NCBI RefSeq assembly: GCF_000012985.1
Contig: NC_007645.1
Span: 4,176,581 to 4,240,580, forward strand
Length of the DNA: 64,000 nucleotides
Source: Hahella chejuensis KCTC 2396
GTDB lineage: Bacteria > Pseudomonadota > Gammaproteobacteria > Pseudomonadales > Oleiphilaceae
Reading direction: 5' to 3'
Shown one piece after another: positions 53,339 to 62,160 of the stretch. Position 1 is the first letter of the stretch. Each line of letters begins with the position of its first letter. The translations under genes and the position numbers were made by a program. The notes beneath the pieces are model-generated. The model searched no databases, was not told where the DNA came from, and saw nothing but the letters and a program-made list of their open reading frames with translations.

Positions 53339-54723
53339 GCGCGATCAACCGAGTTTAGCCAGGTCTTTATTTCCGCCAGAGTCTCTTCTCTCTCCGCAGC
53401 CGTCAGCTTTGGCTTGCGACGCCCGGAAGACGCCATTAATAATATGAGCAGCAGCATAGCGACAACAACCAACAACACTACCGCCAGTTGAAGGTATTTC
53501 ATATTTTCCCATGGTGCTTGCGCCGCCATGGGCACAGCGGTTTTCACAGGCTCCGCTTCCACCACCTCATTCAGAGTAGCCGGCGCAAGGCTGCCTATAC
53601 CCATCGCCGCAACATTGACGAGATCCCCACGCTCAAAATCCAAGCCTATGGCTGAAGCAATCAAAGATTTTATTACTTCGATTTGCTCGCCAGAGGCATT
53701 CGCAGGAATGACGACGCTAACAGTGATTCTTTCTACCTCACCGCCAGCGTCCGACAGAGTCTCCACCTGTTTTCCATAGGCGTACTCTTCTTCTTTGACA
53801 TCAGAACTGATGACGGAAGATGGCTTCTTTCTACCATCCTGGTCGGGGAGTTCGTATTGGCGATTGGCGCTGGATTTTATTACCGCGCCTTTATCCGTAT
53901 CGCCAAAGGGAACCAGAGTTTCTCGAACTCTCTCAACCCGCTTATGGTTTAGCGCCACGTCAACTCTGACAGCAGTGGTTCCTTCGTCAAAAATCTGATT
54001 GAGGATGACCACAATCTTCTGCTGCAGAAACGCCTCCATTGAGCTTTTGCCCTTCAGCTGGGCGCTAACAGTGGCTTGATCACCTGTTTCCACCTGCGTT
54101 AGCGCCACTCCTTTATGGTTCAGCAATGTCACTGTTTCGGGCTTCAGCCCTTCTACTGACGCAGCCACCAAATTCTGAATACCATTTATCTGGTCCAATG
54201 AAAGATACTTGCCGTCTTCCATTACTATCGTCACAGACGCTTTGGGCTGCTTGTTGTCTTTCTTGAACAAAGACGACTCAGGCAACACCAGATGCACGCG
54301 GGCAAATTTAATCTCATCGAATGCCATGATCGTTCTGGCCAGTTCCCCCTGCAAAGCGCGCTGGTAATTTATTTTCTGAGCAAACTCAGTCATTCCGTAA
54401 TCAGCTTCATCAAAAAGCTCAAAGCCTACGCCGCCATTCAAGGCGTACCCTGATGACGCCAACTTAAGTTTGGCGTTATACAAATCATCTTGAGACACCA
54501 AAACCTGGGAGCCTTGTGCGCCAAGTTGGTATGGTATTTTCAACTCGTTCAGTTTCTCGGTCAGTTTGGCCGCCTGCTCCGTGTCCAAGTCTTTATACAG
54601 GACTTGATAGTTATGTGAGGTTAACATCATGTATAAGGCCACCCCAGCGCCGACTACAATCAACGCAGCCAATACAAACGTCACGCGTCTGCCGCCGGAC
54701 CATTCTGACCAAAAACCCGCCAT
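53335..54723 (-). CDS. fliF: MS-ring protein FliF
   Basis: 462 residues, against about 550 in motile bacteria. N-terminal helix (about 13-33), then the ring-building motif region: NYQVLYKDLDTEQAAKLTEKL, SQVLVSQDDLYNAKLKLASS, YQRALQGELARTI, KFARVHLVLPESSLF. The second transmembrane helix is near 415-435, and the cytoplasmic tail is short (ERE-ETLAEIKTWLNSVDRA). The tail ends with a WL-type motif like the FliG-binding helix of FliF. The shorter length is due to a reduced middle and tail. It starts the second part of the cluster and overlaps the small FliG-position gene. Confidence 0.95.
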   Translation of the reverse strand: MAGFWSEWSGGRRVTFVLAALIVVGAGVALYMMLTSHNYQVLYKDLDTEQAAKLTEKLNELKIPYQLGAQGSQVLVSQDDLYNAKLKLASSGYALNGGVGFELFDEADYGMTEFAQKINYQRALQGELARTIMAFDEIKFARVHLVLPESSLFKKDNKQPKASVTIVMEDGKYLSLDQINGIQNLVAASVEGLKPETVTLLNHKGVALTQVETGDQATVSAQLKGKSSMEAFLQQKIVVILNQIFDEGTTAVRVDVALNHKRVERVRETLVPFGDTDKGAVIKSSANRQYELPDQDGRKKPSSVISSDVKEEEYAYGKQVETLSDAGGEVERITVSVVIPANASGEQIEVIKSLIASAIGLDFERGDLVNVAAMGIGSLAPATLNEVVEAEPVKTAVPMAAQAPWENMKYLQLAVVLLVVVAMLLLILLMASSGRRKPKLTAAEREETLAEIKTWLNSVDRA

Positions 54724-54740
54724 CAGTTACTACCTTTAAA

Positions 54741-55037
54741 TTAAATAGACATTCTCATCACTTCTTGATAACTCTCAAGAAGGCGATTTCTAACTTCCAC
54801 CATCAGGCTCATGGATAACTGCGCTTTGTCCAAAGCAATCATTACCTGATGCAGGTTTTCAGCCTCCCCCGTAGCCAGAGTTCTCGCAGCGCTGTCTGCG
54901 GCGGCTAGTTGCTGATTAACCTGGTTTACTTCTCCGCCAAGCCAGTCAGCAAAAGAAACGCCGCTCGCCTTGGCGGACTTATGAATAGCTGAACTCTCTC
55001 CAATTACGCCAACGCCAAGTAATGCTTCAACTGTCAT
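54741..55037 (-). CDS. fliE: FliE rod/export-gate junction protein
   Basis: 98 residues, normal size. The C-terminal half is clearly FliE: LHQVMIALDKAQLSMSLMVEVRNRLL and ESYQEVMRMSI. It joins the export gate to the proximal rod in the periplasm. It is placed between flgC and fliF as in many clusters. Confidence 0.95.
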   Translation of the reverse strand: MTVEALLGVGVIGESSAIHKSAKASGVSFADWLGGEVNQVNQQLAAADSAARTLATGEAENLHQVMIALDKAQLSMSLMVEVRNRLLESYQEVMRMSI

Positions 55038-55040
55038 TTA

Positions 55041-55442
55041 TTAACTCCCTATTTCCAGTGCTTTCAAGGCCATGGTTTTAGCCGCGCTTAATACACTGAC
55101 ATTGGCTTCGTATGCACGGGTCGCCAGCATCATGGAGGTCATTTCATCAACGGGGTTTATCGCCGGCATCTCCACGTAGCCATCGGCATTCGCATGTGGG
55201 TGAGCAGGATCGTACTTCAACCGGGGCTCGACATCCCTTTCCACTAACTGCATATCTCCCACTCCTCTTAAAGAGCCGCCACTCTGTTCTGCAGTCGCCA
55301 CCGCCATCAAAGGCTTAAATGCAGCGCCTGCTTTAGATGATGTGGAATATACATTGGCCAAGTTTGTCGCAACCGCCTGTAGCCGGAGCTTTTGGAAGTC
55401 CAGCCCAGAGCCGCTAATATCAAAAACCTGCAAATAATCCAT
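55041..55442 (-). CDS. flgC: Proximal rod protein FlgC
   Basis: 133 residues, normal size. The conserved start DISGSGLDFQKLRLQAVATNLANV and end NPVDEMTSMMLATRAYEANV, then LSAAKTMALKALEIGS are complete. It has the family central YDPAHPHANADGYVEMP segment. It forms the rod with FlgB and FlgF. Four bases before fliE and two after flgB. Confidence 0.97.
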   Translation of the reverse strand: MDYLQVFDISGSGLDFQKLRLQAVATNLANVYSTSSKAGAAFKPLMAVATAEQSGGSLRGVGDMQLVERDVEPRLKYDPAHPHANADGYVEMPAINPVDEMTSMMLATRAYEANVSVLSAAKTMALKALEIGS

Positions 55443-55444
55443 AA

Positions 55445-55822
55445 TTAACGCCCGCCATTGATTGCTGATTTCATGATTCCGCCCAACTTAGACTTAGCGG
55501 TCAAAAGCGCTTGATAATTAATGACATTCTTATTCAGCGCCAGAATTTGCTCATCCAGTTCAATCTTCACCGCCGCTTCCTCAAGCGAGATAAACTGGTC
55601 GAGATTCACGTTGTTAATTCGGTCTACTTTGTCAGCGTCGTTCAAACTACTATTGGCGACCGAGTCAATATGCTGAAGAGCCGCTTTAAAATTCAGCGAC
55701 ATGGCTCTATAGCCTTCGGTAGAAGCATTAGCCACGTTCTGGGCGATTAAGCGCTGCTGCAGCTGAGCCGCATCCAGTGATTTGTTCAATAAAGTCGATG
55801 TGACTGAAGTTAAAAGATCCAT
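55445..55822 (-). CDS. flgB: Proximal rod protein FlgB
   Basis: 125 residues, normal size. It has the rod signature QQRLIAQNVANASTEGYRA and a C-terminal helix (LDEQILALNKNVINYQALLTAKS). It is the first rod gene after the 39-base gap behind flgI. Next gene flgC follows after two bases. Confidence 0.96.
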   Translation of the reverse strand: MDLLTSVTSTLLNKSLDAAQLQQRLIAQNVANASTEGYRAMSLNFKAALQHIDSVANSSLNDADKVDRINNVNLDQFISLEEAAVKIELDEQILALNKNVINYQALLTAKSKLGGIMKSAINGGR

Positions 55823-55861
55823 AAATGATTACACTTTCTAGTTCTAGGCAGCACGGCCGCT

Positions 55862-56986
55862 TTATTGGATGACTAGCTGCGCATGGAGTGCGCCAGCCGT
55901 TTTAATAAGTTGCAATATCGTAATTACGTCTCGAGTGCTGGTCTTTATTTGTCGCAAGGCCGTAACCAGATCAGCAATTGAAGCGCCGGAAGATAATCGA
56001 ACGGGTTCCGCGACCGATTCCTCTATATCAATGGATGTGTCAGGCACTACCACGGTCGACACTCCCCTGCCGGGCTCCCTTACAAAGACAGGCTGCGAAA
56101 CTTGATAATCAGTGGAAATCACCACTTTGATATTACCGTGGGAAATAGTGACATTGTCGATGGTGACATCGCCTCCAGCCACCACTGTTCCAGTACGCTC
56201 ATTGACCACCACCGTCGCAATACGGTCAGGCTCGATGACCGAATTTTCAATCCGGGTCAAATAATCAACGAGGTCATATTCACCAGCCGGGGCCACGACT
56301 GATATTTTCCCAGCATGAACCGCTCTGGCTTTTCCCGGGCCCAGCGTTTTATTTATCGCGTTCTTAATTCGGCTGGCGGTAGTAAAGTCCGGCTGATTCA
56401 GAATGACGTTAATGTGCCCATCCGCCCCCACCAAGTCTGTAGAGAGCCCTCTCTCGACAGACGCGCCTGAAGGGATGACGCCTACTGTTGGGTGGTTTTT
56501 CTGTACAACATTACCATTCAAGTCATAACTGAAGCCGCCAACAGACACTTGACCTTGCGCAACCGCATAGATCTTTCCGTTTACTGCTTTCAGTGGCGCT
56601 AACAAAAGCGTACCGCCAACCAGGCTCCTTGCATCTCCCATGGATGAAACGTTCACGTCGATCATATCGCCGCTGTTTGCAAAAGGCGGCAGCTTCGCGG
56701 TCAACGTCACAGCCGCCACATTGCGACTGGCGATCTCATCAGAGTCCAGACTGATGCCAAACTGCTGGAGTGTATTTGCGATACTTTGCAGAGTCGCCTT
56801 ACTTCTGTGGGTATCGCCCGTGCCGGCCAATCCAACCACCAGCCCGTAGCCAAACAGAGAGTTTTCCCTCACGCCTTCGATGCGGGCCAGTTCCTTCAAA
56901 CGCACGGAAGATGCTTCAACAATGGGCGCAAAGGCGAAACATATCAGCACTAACGACCAATATAGTCGGCTAATTCCCCTCATCAT
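55862..56986 (-). CDS. flgI: P-ring protein FlgI
   Basis: 374 residues, normal size. A signal peptide (about 1-25, IVEASS) leads to the conserved start VRLKELARIEGVRENSLFGYG and LVVGLAGTGDTHRSKATLQSIA, then NVAAVTLTAKLPPF and VVVNERTGTVVAGGDVTI. It forms the periplasmic ring around the rod, in contact with peptidoglycan. Its start overlaps the flgH stop. Confidence 0.96.
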   Translation of the reverse strand: MMRGISRLYWSLVLICFAFAPIVEASSVRLKELARIEGVRENSLFGYGLVVGLAGTGDTHRSKATLQSIANTLQQFGISLDSDEIASRNVAAVTLTAKLPPFANSGDMIDVNVSSMGDARSLVGGTLLLAPLKAVNGKIYAVAQGQVSVGGFSYDLNGNVVQKNHPTVGVIPSGASVERGLSTDLVGADGHINVILNQPDFTTASRIKNAINKTLGPGKARAVHAGKISVVAPAGEYDLVDYLTRIENSVIEPDRIATVVVNERTGTVVAGGDVTIDNVTISHGNIKVVISTDYQVSQPVFVREPGRGVSTVVVPDTSIDIEESVAEPVRLSSGASIADLVTALRQIKTSTRDVITILQLIKTAGALHAQLVIQ

Positions 56987-57579
56987 ATTAGGCCCACCTT
57001 GGTAAGAAACCAGTGAATAAAACCTCTGTCATCGGAATCCCCCAAGATACCTTTCCCGTTGTATTCGATTTGCGCGTCGGAAATTCTGGTGGAGAGAATA
57101 GTGTTCTGAGCAGTAATATCCTCTTCCCTTACCCAACCAGTTAGCTTGATCGTTTGCTTCTCGCCATTAACCGTAATTTTCTGCTCGCCAGAGATCAGCA
57201 GTCTGCCTACGTCATCTTTATCAATAACATCAACGCTAACGCGCGCCCTCAACTCACCTTCACGCTGTGTACTGGCGCCGCTGTTTCTGCCTAAACCAAG
57301 CTCAAGGCTACCCACTTCGGTACGATTGGTTTGCCCAAAGGAACCGGAAGCCTCAAGTGACTGATTAACCTTCGAATCGCTGCTCGCGCCGGCTTTAGAT
57401 ACCTCAACGATCAGAACCGTCAGGTTATCGCCTACTCGGTAGGCTTTTTTATCTGACGTCAAAGGCCGGAAGCTGGCCTCGTCGAACAGACTCTCGGCAA
57501 ATACCAAATTCGGCAGCGCCAAAACGCCCAACAGACAAAATGCTCGTATTAACCACTTCACAATTAACTTCCTATCCAA
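56983..57579 (-). CDS. flgH: L-ring protein FlgH without visible lipobox
   Basis: 198 residues, short for the family (about 230). The mature part has the FlgH signature: RVGDNLTVLIVEVSKAGASS, GELRARVSVDVIDKDDVGRL, ISGEQKITVNGEKQTIKLTG and WVREEDITAQNTILSTRISDA. The N-terminus is a signal peptide ending in VFAES, and I see no [LVI][AS][GA]C lipobox, whereas FlgH is usually a lipoprotein. It would still make an outer-membrane ring. Stop overlaps flgI, start overlaps flgA. Confidence 0.93.
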   Translation of the reverse strand: MDRKLIVKWLIRAFCLLGVLALPNLVFAESLFDEASFRPLTSDKKAYRVGDNLTVLIVEVSKAGASSDSKVNQSLEASGSFGQTNRTEVGSLELGLGRNSGASTQREGELRARVSVDVIDKDDVGRLLISGEQKITVNGEKQTIKLTGWVREEDITAQNTILSTRISDAQIEYNGKGILGDSDDRGFIHWFLTKVGLI

Positions 57580-58550
57580 ACTCGACCAGCAGACAAAACC
57601 ACACCCAACATGGTCTCCCCACTGCTAACTGACTTTAATTTGATGCGATCGCCTATATACGCATCGTGCATCGCTTCTGCTCGGCTCCGCAGAAACACAG
57701 TTCCAACGCGGACTTCTACGAATACTATGTCGCCGTTTTTAATTTCCGGAATCGCTCGTAACACATCTTTTGTAATCGGTTGACCCGACTCAACTCTTCT
57801 TGAGAATTCTTTTCCTTCAATCTCTCTCCTGCTCGCAGGCTCAATCCCGGCTGCAGCGACATCAATGAACTCCCTTTTCAGAGGATGAACATCAACCGCC
57901 GTTCCCTTTTCAGCATCCGTAGAGGGAGTCCAGACTTCCCCCATGGCCGACACGTCAAACCATACCGGAGCGCTGTTAAGCAGCACTCCTGAGGCATCGA
58001 CGATGTCGGCCCAGATGCATAAACGGCGAGATAGCGCGCTCACTTCCAGCGGGCGAATTCGTATCTCCGCCACGCGCCTGGAAACCAACACGCTTCTTCT
58101 CTTTGTGCTAACTGGCTTTACTTTGATTTCTTGAAAGCCTGCATCGACAAGCCAGTTATTCAAGTACTCGCCAGCCTTGGCTTCAAGCGCCGCAAGGTCG
58201 ACCTTTTCGGCAGCTAGATTCAGCGTTACGTAGTCCGGTCCCTCCACCTTCCATGAGGACATACTGGACTCTAACGCCCACTGAGCCAGTTGCTTGTCGA
58301 CTTCCAATTTAGAAATAGAGCCTGCTCTTAGTTGACGAGGAGAAAGCACAATCATAGGTAGCGCGCTCCCCTTCTGAGCTCCATCCAGCCGCACAGCGCC
58401 CAGACGCTTGAGCTCAATGCGTATCTCCTCTTTGCCCTTCCCATGCTCGTTCGTGCTTATCAAGGTTACATACGGGCTTAATGTCAGGTGATTTTCAGCC
58501 CAACAAGAAAGACTTAACGCATATATGACCAAGCACAAAAAGTAACGCAT
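57564..58550 (-). CDS. flgA: P-ring assembly chaperone FlgA
   Basis: 328 residues, longer than the usual about 220. Signal peptide (about 1-18). The C-terminal SAF-type part (about 235-328) has the FlgA pattern: EFSRRVESGQPITKDVLRAI, NGDIVFVEVRVGTVFLRSRA, and GDRIKLKSVSSGETMLGVVLSAGRV. The N-terminal 100 residues are not clear in other FlgA. It helps assemble FlgI in the periplasm and sits upstream of flgH, overlapping it by 16 bases. Confidence 0.9.
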   Translation of the reverse strand: MRYFLCLVIYALSLSCWAENHLTLSPYVTLISTNEHGKGKEEIRIELKRLGAVRLDGAQKGSALPMIVLSPRQLRAGSISKLEVDKQLAQWALESSMSSWKVEGPDYVTLNLAAEKVDLAALEAKAGEYLNNWLVDAGFQEIKVKPVSTKRRSVLVSRRVAEIRIRPLEVSALSRRLCIWADIVDASGVLLNSAPVWFDVSAMGEVWTPSTDAEKGTAVDVHPLKREFIDVAAAGIEPASRREIEGKEFSRRVESGQPITKDVLRAIPEIKNGDIVFVEVRVGTVFLRSRAEAMHDAYIGDRIKLKSVSSGETMLGVVLSAGRVWIGS

Positions 58551-58580
58551 ACAACCTAACTTCAGAGCTAACGTTTATTA

Positions 58581-59345
58581 TTAACCCCGGAGGTCGTTGG
58601 TAATCTGCATAATTTCATCAGCCGCCCTGATGACGTGGGAATTAGCTTGATATCCACGCTGGGCTGTCACCAGTTCGACCAGTTCTTTCACGAGATCCAC
58701 GTTAGAACTTTCAAGAAATCCTTGCTGGATCATACCCAGGCCATTGACGCCCGCCTGGGAATATAAAGGGGCGCCCGCGTCATCCGCAGGGATATATAAA
58801 CCCTGTCCTGCGGACTCTAACGCTTGGTCATTGACGAATTTAGCCAGTTGTATTTCGCCAACCTCAAGAACATCCTCACCTATCAACACCTTCACCACTC
58901 CATCTGTTGAAATCTGCATCTTTGACGCATCGGGGGGAATCTGTATCTGATCAGACAGGCGCAATCCCGTAAGTGTTGAAAGATAGCCGTCCTCATCAAT
59001 TTTGAGAGCGCCGTTTCGGGTATAGCCATACTCACCGTTCTCTAGTAACACCTCAAAAAAACCATCCCCACGAATCGCCAGATCCAATTGGTTTTCAGTC
59101 GCTTTAAGGTCCCCTGAGTCAAACTGCATAGAAACCTCAGCGACTTTTGTCCCCATTCCGACAGACCCTATTCCTTTTCCTTCTGCCGCCGAGGCTGCAG
59201 GCTGCCGGCTAACCAGGTCGCCAAACGCCACCCGACTTTTCTTATATGCGACGGTGTTAAGGTTCGCCATATTATTAGAGATGGTTTCGATCTGCTTTTG
59301 TCCGGCTTGCAAACCTGTTTCAGCAACATATAACGCATCAATCAT
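58581..59345 (-). CDS. flgG: Distal rod protein FlgG
   Basis: 254 residues, normal size. The conserved start IDALYVAETGLQAGQKQIETI and NNMANLNTVAYKKSRVAF, the NQLDLAIRGDGFFEV segment and the end LVKELVELVTAQRGYQAN with IRAADEIMQITNDLRG are present. It makes the distal rod that crosses the L and P rings. Twelve bases after flgF. Confidence 0.97.
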   Translation of the reverse strand: MIDALYVAETGLQAGQKQIETISNNMANLNTVAYKKSRVAFGDLVSRQPAASAAEGKGIGSVGMGTKVAEVSMQFDSGDLKATENQLDLAIRGDGFFEVLLENGEYGYTRNGALKIDEDGYLSTLTGLRLSDQIQIPPDASKMQISTDGVVKVLIGEDVLEVGEIQLAKFVNDQALESAGQGLYIPADDAGAPLYSQAGVNGLGMIQQGFLESSNVDLVKELVELVTAQRGYQANSHVIRAADEIMQITNDLRG

Positions 59346-59357
59346 GAACCTAATCTC

Positions 59358-60065
59358 CTAAAATTTTCCTAAAGTGCTAATGGCGCTGTCTATCGAGCCG
59401 TCATAGGCTTTGAGAACATTATGCGAAAGTTGATAATGGCGGGTAAGCTCTACTAGTCTCACTATTTCTTCCATTGTATTGACGTTGGACATTTCTAAAT
59501 AAGACTGCATAACCTGGGCGCCTGTCGCCTCGGTAGGGGCTTGCTTCGTGGGATTTTCAAAAAGCCCGGCGCCAGCATAGCTCAACTGTTCAGGGTGTTG
59601 AAAAGTCACCACCGCCAATTTATCCAAAACAACGCCGTCCTGAACAACAGATCCATCTGGTTGCACTACAAAATCAGCGTCATTCAATGCAATAGGTCCA
59701 CTACGCCCCAGTAGTCGCTCACCAGTCACCAATCCCAGATAACCGTCAGGGTTAAGGCGCATTTGCCCTTTGCGGGTGAAAAAGGTCTTATCGCTTGATG
59801 AAGCCATCAGAAAGCCCTCTCCATCCAAAGCGATGTCCATAGCGTTCCCTGTCAACTTAAAAGCGCCTTGCGTGAAATCTTTCTGCAGCGAAAATTCCGG
59901 CTCCAGTTTCGCCCCGCTCAGATACGCCGCCTGGAACTTCTCCACTATCATCTGGTCACGCTTGTAAGCCGGGGCGCCCTGATTAGATAGGTTTTGACTA
60001 ATGGTCCGCAGACGTTCGAGATCTGCATTCAATGTGAGCTGAATTGCACTAATTACGTCAGCCAT
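59358..60065 (-). CDS. flgF: Proximal rod protein FlgF
   Basis: 235 residues from ATG 60065, seven bases after AAGGAAAG, one base after the flhA stop; the open frame upstream overlaps flhA and is rejected. It has the rod/hook family start DVISAIQLTLNADLERLRTIS, NLSNQGAPAYKRD, the NAMDIALDGEGFLM segment and the end MEEIVRLVELTRHYQLSHNV. The order flgF-flgG is normal. Confidence 0.93.
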   Translation of the reverse strand: MADVISAIQLTLNADLERLRTISQNLSNQGAPAYKRDQMIVEKFQAAYLSGAKLEPEFSLQKDFTQGAFKLTGNAMDIALDGEGFLMASSSDKTFFTRKGQMRLNPDGYLGLVTGERLLGRSGPIALNDADFVVQPDGSVVQDGVVLDKLAVVTFQHPEQLSYAGAGLFENPTKQAPTEATGAQVMQSYLEMSNVNTMEEIVRLVELTRHYQLSHNVLKAYDGSIDSAISTLGKF

Positions 60066-60066
60066 A

Positions 60067-62160
60067 CTAGCTTTCCTTCTTTTCTCTGGTCGTTGCGCGG
60101 TTAACAAGGCCACGATCAACTTCCACTATGGAAAATGACTTGATATTCATGCCGACGGGCACCTCGGTTAGCGCCAACACGGTCAGATGTGGAAGCAGTC
60201 TTCCAGACAGCTTTCTAATATGACGGCGAACTCCAGGTGAAGTAATCAACACAGGCTTCAATCCCACCGCCATCATTTTCTCTACCTGCCGCGCAAGACT
60301 GCTCAGCACCTGTTCGGTCAACTTCGGGTCAACATATAGAGACGCCCCCTGTTCCGTCACTCTAATGCCGGACTGCATAAGTTGCTCAATTCCCGGGTCC
60401 ATACTCATGACGTGGAGGTAACGATCCTGCGCCACTAAATCCTGACATATTTCAGCGCCAAGCTTTTGTCGCACCTGATCCGCCAATTGCTCGTGGTCCT
60501 TACTTACTTTGCCGGCGTCGACTAACGCTTCCGCGATAAGCTCAATGTTTCTGATGGACACTTTTTCCTGCAACAGTTGCTGCAGCACTTTTTGAATATC
60601 AGAGAGCGTCAACGTGTTGGGAACCAGCTCTTCATACAGAGAAGACTGCGCCGTACGCACTCTTCCCATCAGTTTTTCTGTTTCTGACCGAGTTAAAAGG
60701 GCCGGCGCTTGTAACCTGACTGTTTCGTTTACATGAGTCAGCATCACTGTTAACGGGTCAACCAGGGTACAGTTAAATTGCCGCGCTTTTTCTTTTAAAT
60801 TCTCTTCTATCCAGACCGCCGGTAGCCCATAGGTAGGGTCTTTCACTGAGACCCCAGGTAATTTATCCGTCAAGTCCTGCGCACTGATCGCCAATATTCG
60901 ATCTGAGTACAACTCGCCTTCAGCAACTTGAGCGCCATGCACACAGACTTTATATTCGCGTTCACTATTGCGATCTGTCTGATATATTTTCACATTCGGT
61001 AAAACGAATCCCAGCTCAAGCGCCAGCTGTTTACGGAGCCTTTTGATCTCATCCATCAAGGCCCCTTCACTAGCCCCTAGATATCCGGCGATCGAAGGTC
61101 CAAGCGAGATCTCCAACGGTTCAACTTTCAGCTCCTCATAGATGTCCTTTTCCGCATCTTCCTGATCTTCGACGTTATCCTCAGCTTCCTGATACTTGTT
61201 CTGTTTGAAGGCATACACCACCAGCGCAGCCATCAGTGAAGCGACAATAAAAATTGGAAGTGCAGGGATGCCAGGAAGCAGCAGCAGTGAGAGCAACCCC
61301 AGGGTAACTATTACAAGGCTCTTAGGATAACGAGTAACCTGCCTGGAAATTTCATCCCCCAAAAATGCATCTGTCGCCGCACGGGTAATGATAATTCCCG
61401 TTGCAGTAGAAATAACCAGCGCAGGAATCTGAGTCACAATGCCGTCGCCAACTGTCAGCAATGTATAGCTATGTAGCGCTTCACCCCAGCTAAGGCCTCG
61501 TTGTGCAATTCCAACGGTCAATCCACCAATAATATCAATTAGTATGATTAAAATGCCGGCGATGGCGTCGCCTTTTACAAACTTACTGGCCCCGTCCATA
61601 GCGCCGTAAAAGCTGGCTTCGCGCTCGATGTTCTGACGCCTTTCGCGGGCCTCTTTTTCATCAATGAGGCCCATGTTCATGTCAGCGTCAATGCTCATTT
61701 GTTTACCCGGCATGCTATCCAGAGTAAACCTGGCGGCTACTTCCGCCACCCTCTGAGCGCCATTGGTGACAACCACATACTGAACGACAATCAATATGAG
61801 AAAAACGACAAGTCCTATCACGTAGTTACCGCCAACGACATAAGTACCGATAGCGTTAATTACTTCACCTGCGTCTCCATCAGACAAAATCAGTCTGGTG
61901 GCGGCGATATTCAGTGATAACCGGAATAATGTCGCGATAAGTAACAATGAAGGGAACGTCGAGAACCCAAGCGGCTTATCGACAAAGAAGGTTAATAGGA
62001 GAATTAACAGCCCAAAGCTGAAATTAATGATTAGCAGCACATCCAGCAGCTGTGAGGGTATAGGTGTAAAAAGCACCAACAGTATGCCCACCATACCCAG
62101 GACAAGAGCCAACTCACTGCGTGTTCCCAGCAGTGAAGCCATTGATGGTCTACTCATCAT
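60067..62160 (-). CDS. flhA: Export gate protein FlhA
   Basis: 697 residues, normal size. Eight transmembrane helices lie in the first half (about 15-330). The conserved FHIPEP region reads RFTLDSMPGKQMSIDADMNM with AGLID-type continuation, and the charged segment GAMDGASKFVKGDAIAGI is intact. The C-terminal half is the cytoplasmic substrate-binding domain with SRTETEKL-type and IRNIELIAEALVD segments. Start overlaps the flhB stop (ATGA). Confidence 0.97.
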   Translation of the reverse strand: MMSRPSMASLLGTRSELALVLGMVGILLVLFTPIPSQLLDVLLIINFSFGLLILLLTFFVDKPLGFSTFPSLLLIATLFRLSLNIAATRLILSDGDAGEVINAIGTYVVGGNYVIGLVVFLILIVVQYVVVTNGAQRVAEVAARFTLDSMPGKQMSIDADMNMGLIDEKEARERRQNIEREASFYGAMDGASKFVKGDAIAGILIILIDIIGGLTVGIAQRGLSWGEALHSYTLLTVGDGIVTQIPALVISTATGIIITRAATDAFLGDEISRQVTRYPKSLVIVTLGLLSLLLLPGIPALPIFIVASLMAALVVYAFKQNKYQEAEDNVEDQEDAEKDIYEELKVEPLEISLGPSIAGYLGASEGALMDEIKRLRKQLALELGFVLPNVKIYQTDRNSEREYKVCVHGAQVAEGELYSDRILAISAQDLTDKLPGVSVKDPTYGLPAVWIEENLKEKARQFNCTLVDPLTVMLTHVNETVRLQAPALLTRSETEKLMGRVRTAQSSLYEELVPNTLTLSDIQKVLQQLLQEKVSIRNIELIAEALVDAGKVSKDHEQLADQVRQKLGAEICQDLVAQDRYLHVMSMDPGIEQLMQSGIRVTEQGASLYVDPKLTEQVLSSLARQVEKMMAVGLKPVLITSPGVRRHIRKLSGRLLPHLTVLALTEVPVGMNIKSFSIVEVDRGLVNRATTREKKES

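Noticed and set aside
60066-60119. Upstream extension of flgF into flhA
   Set aside because: The extension overlaps the end of flhA by about 50 bases, and a strong ribosome binding site precedes the ATG at 60065.
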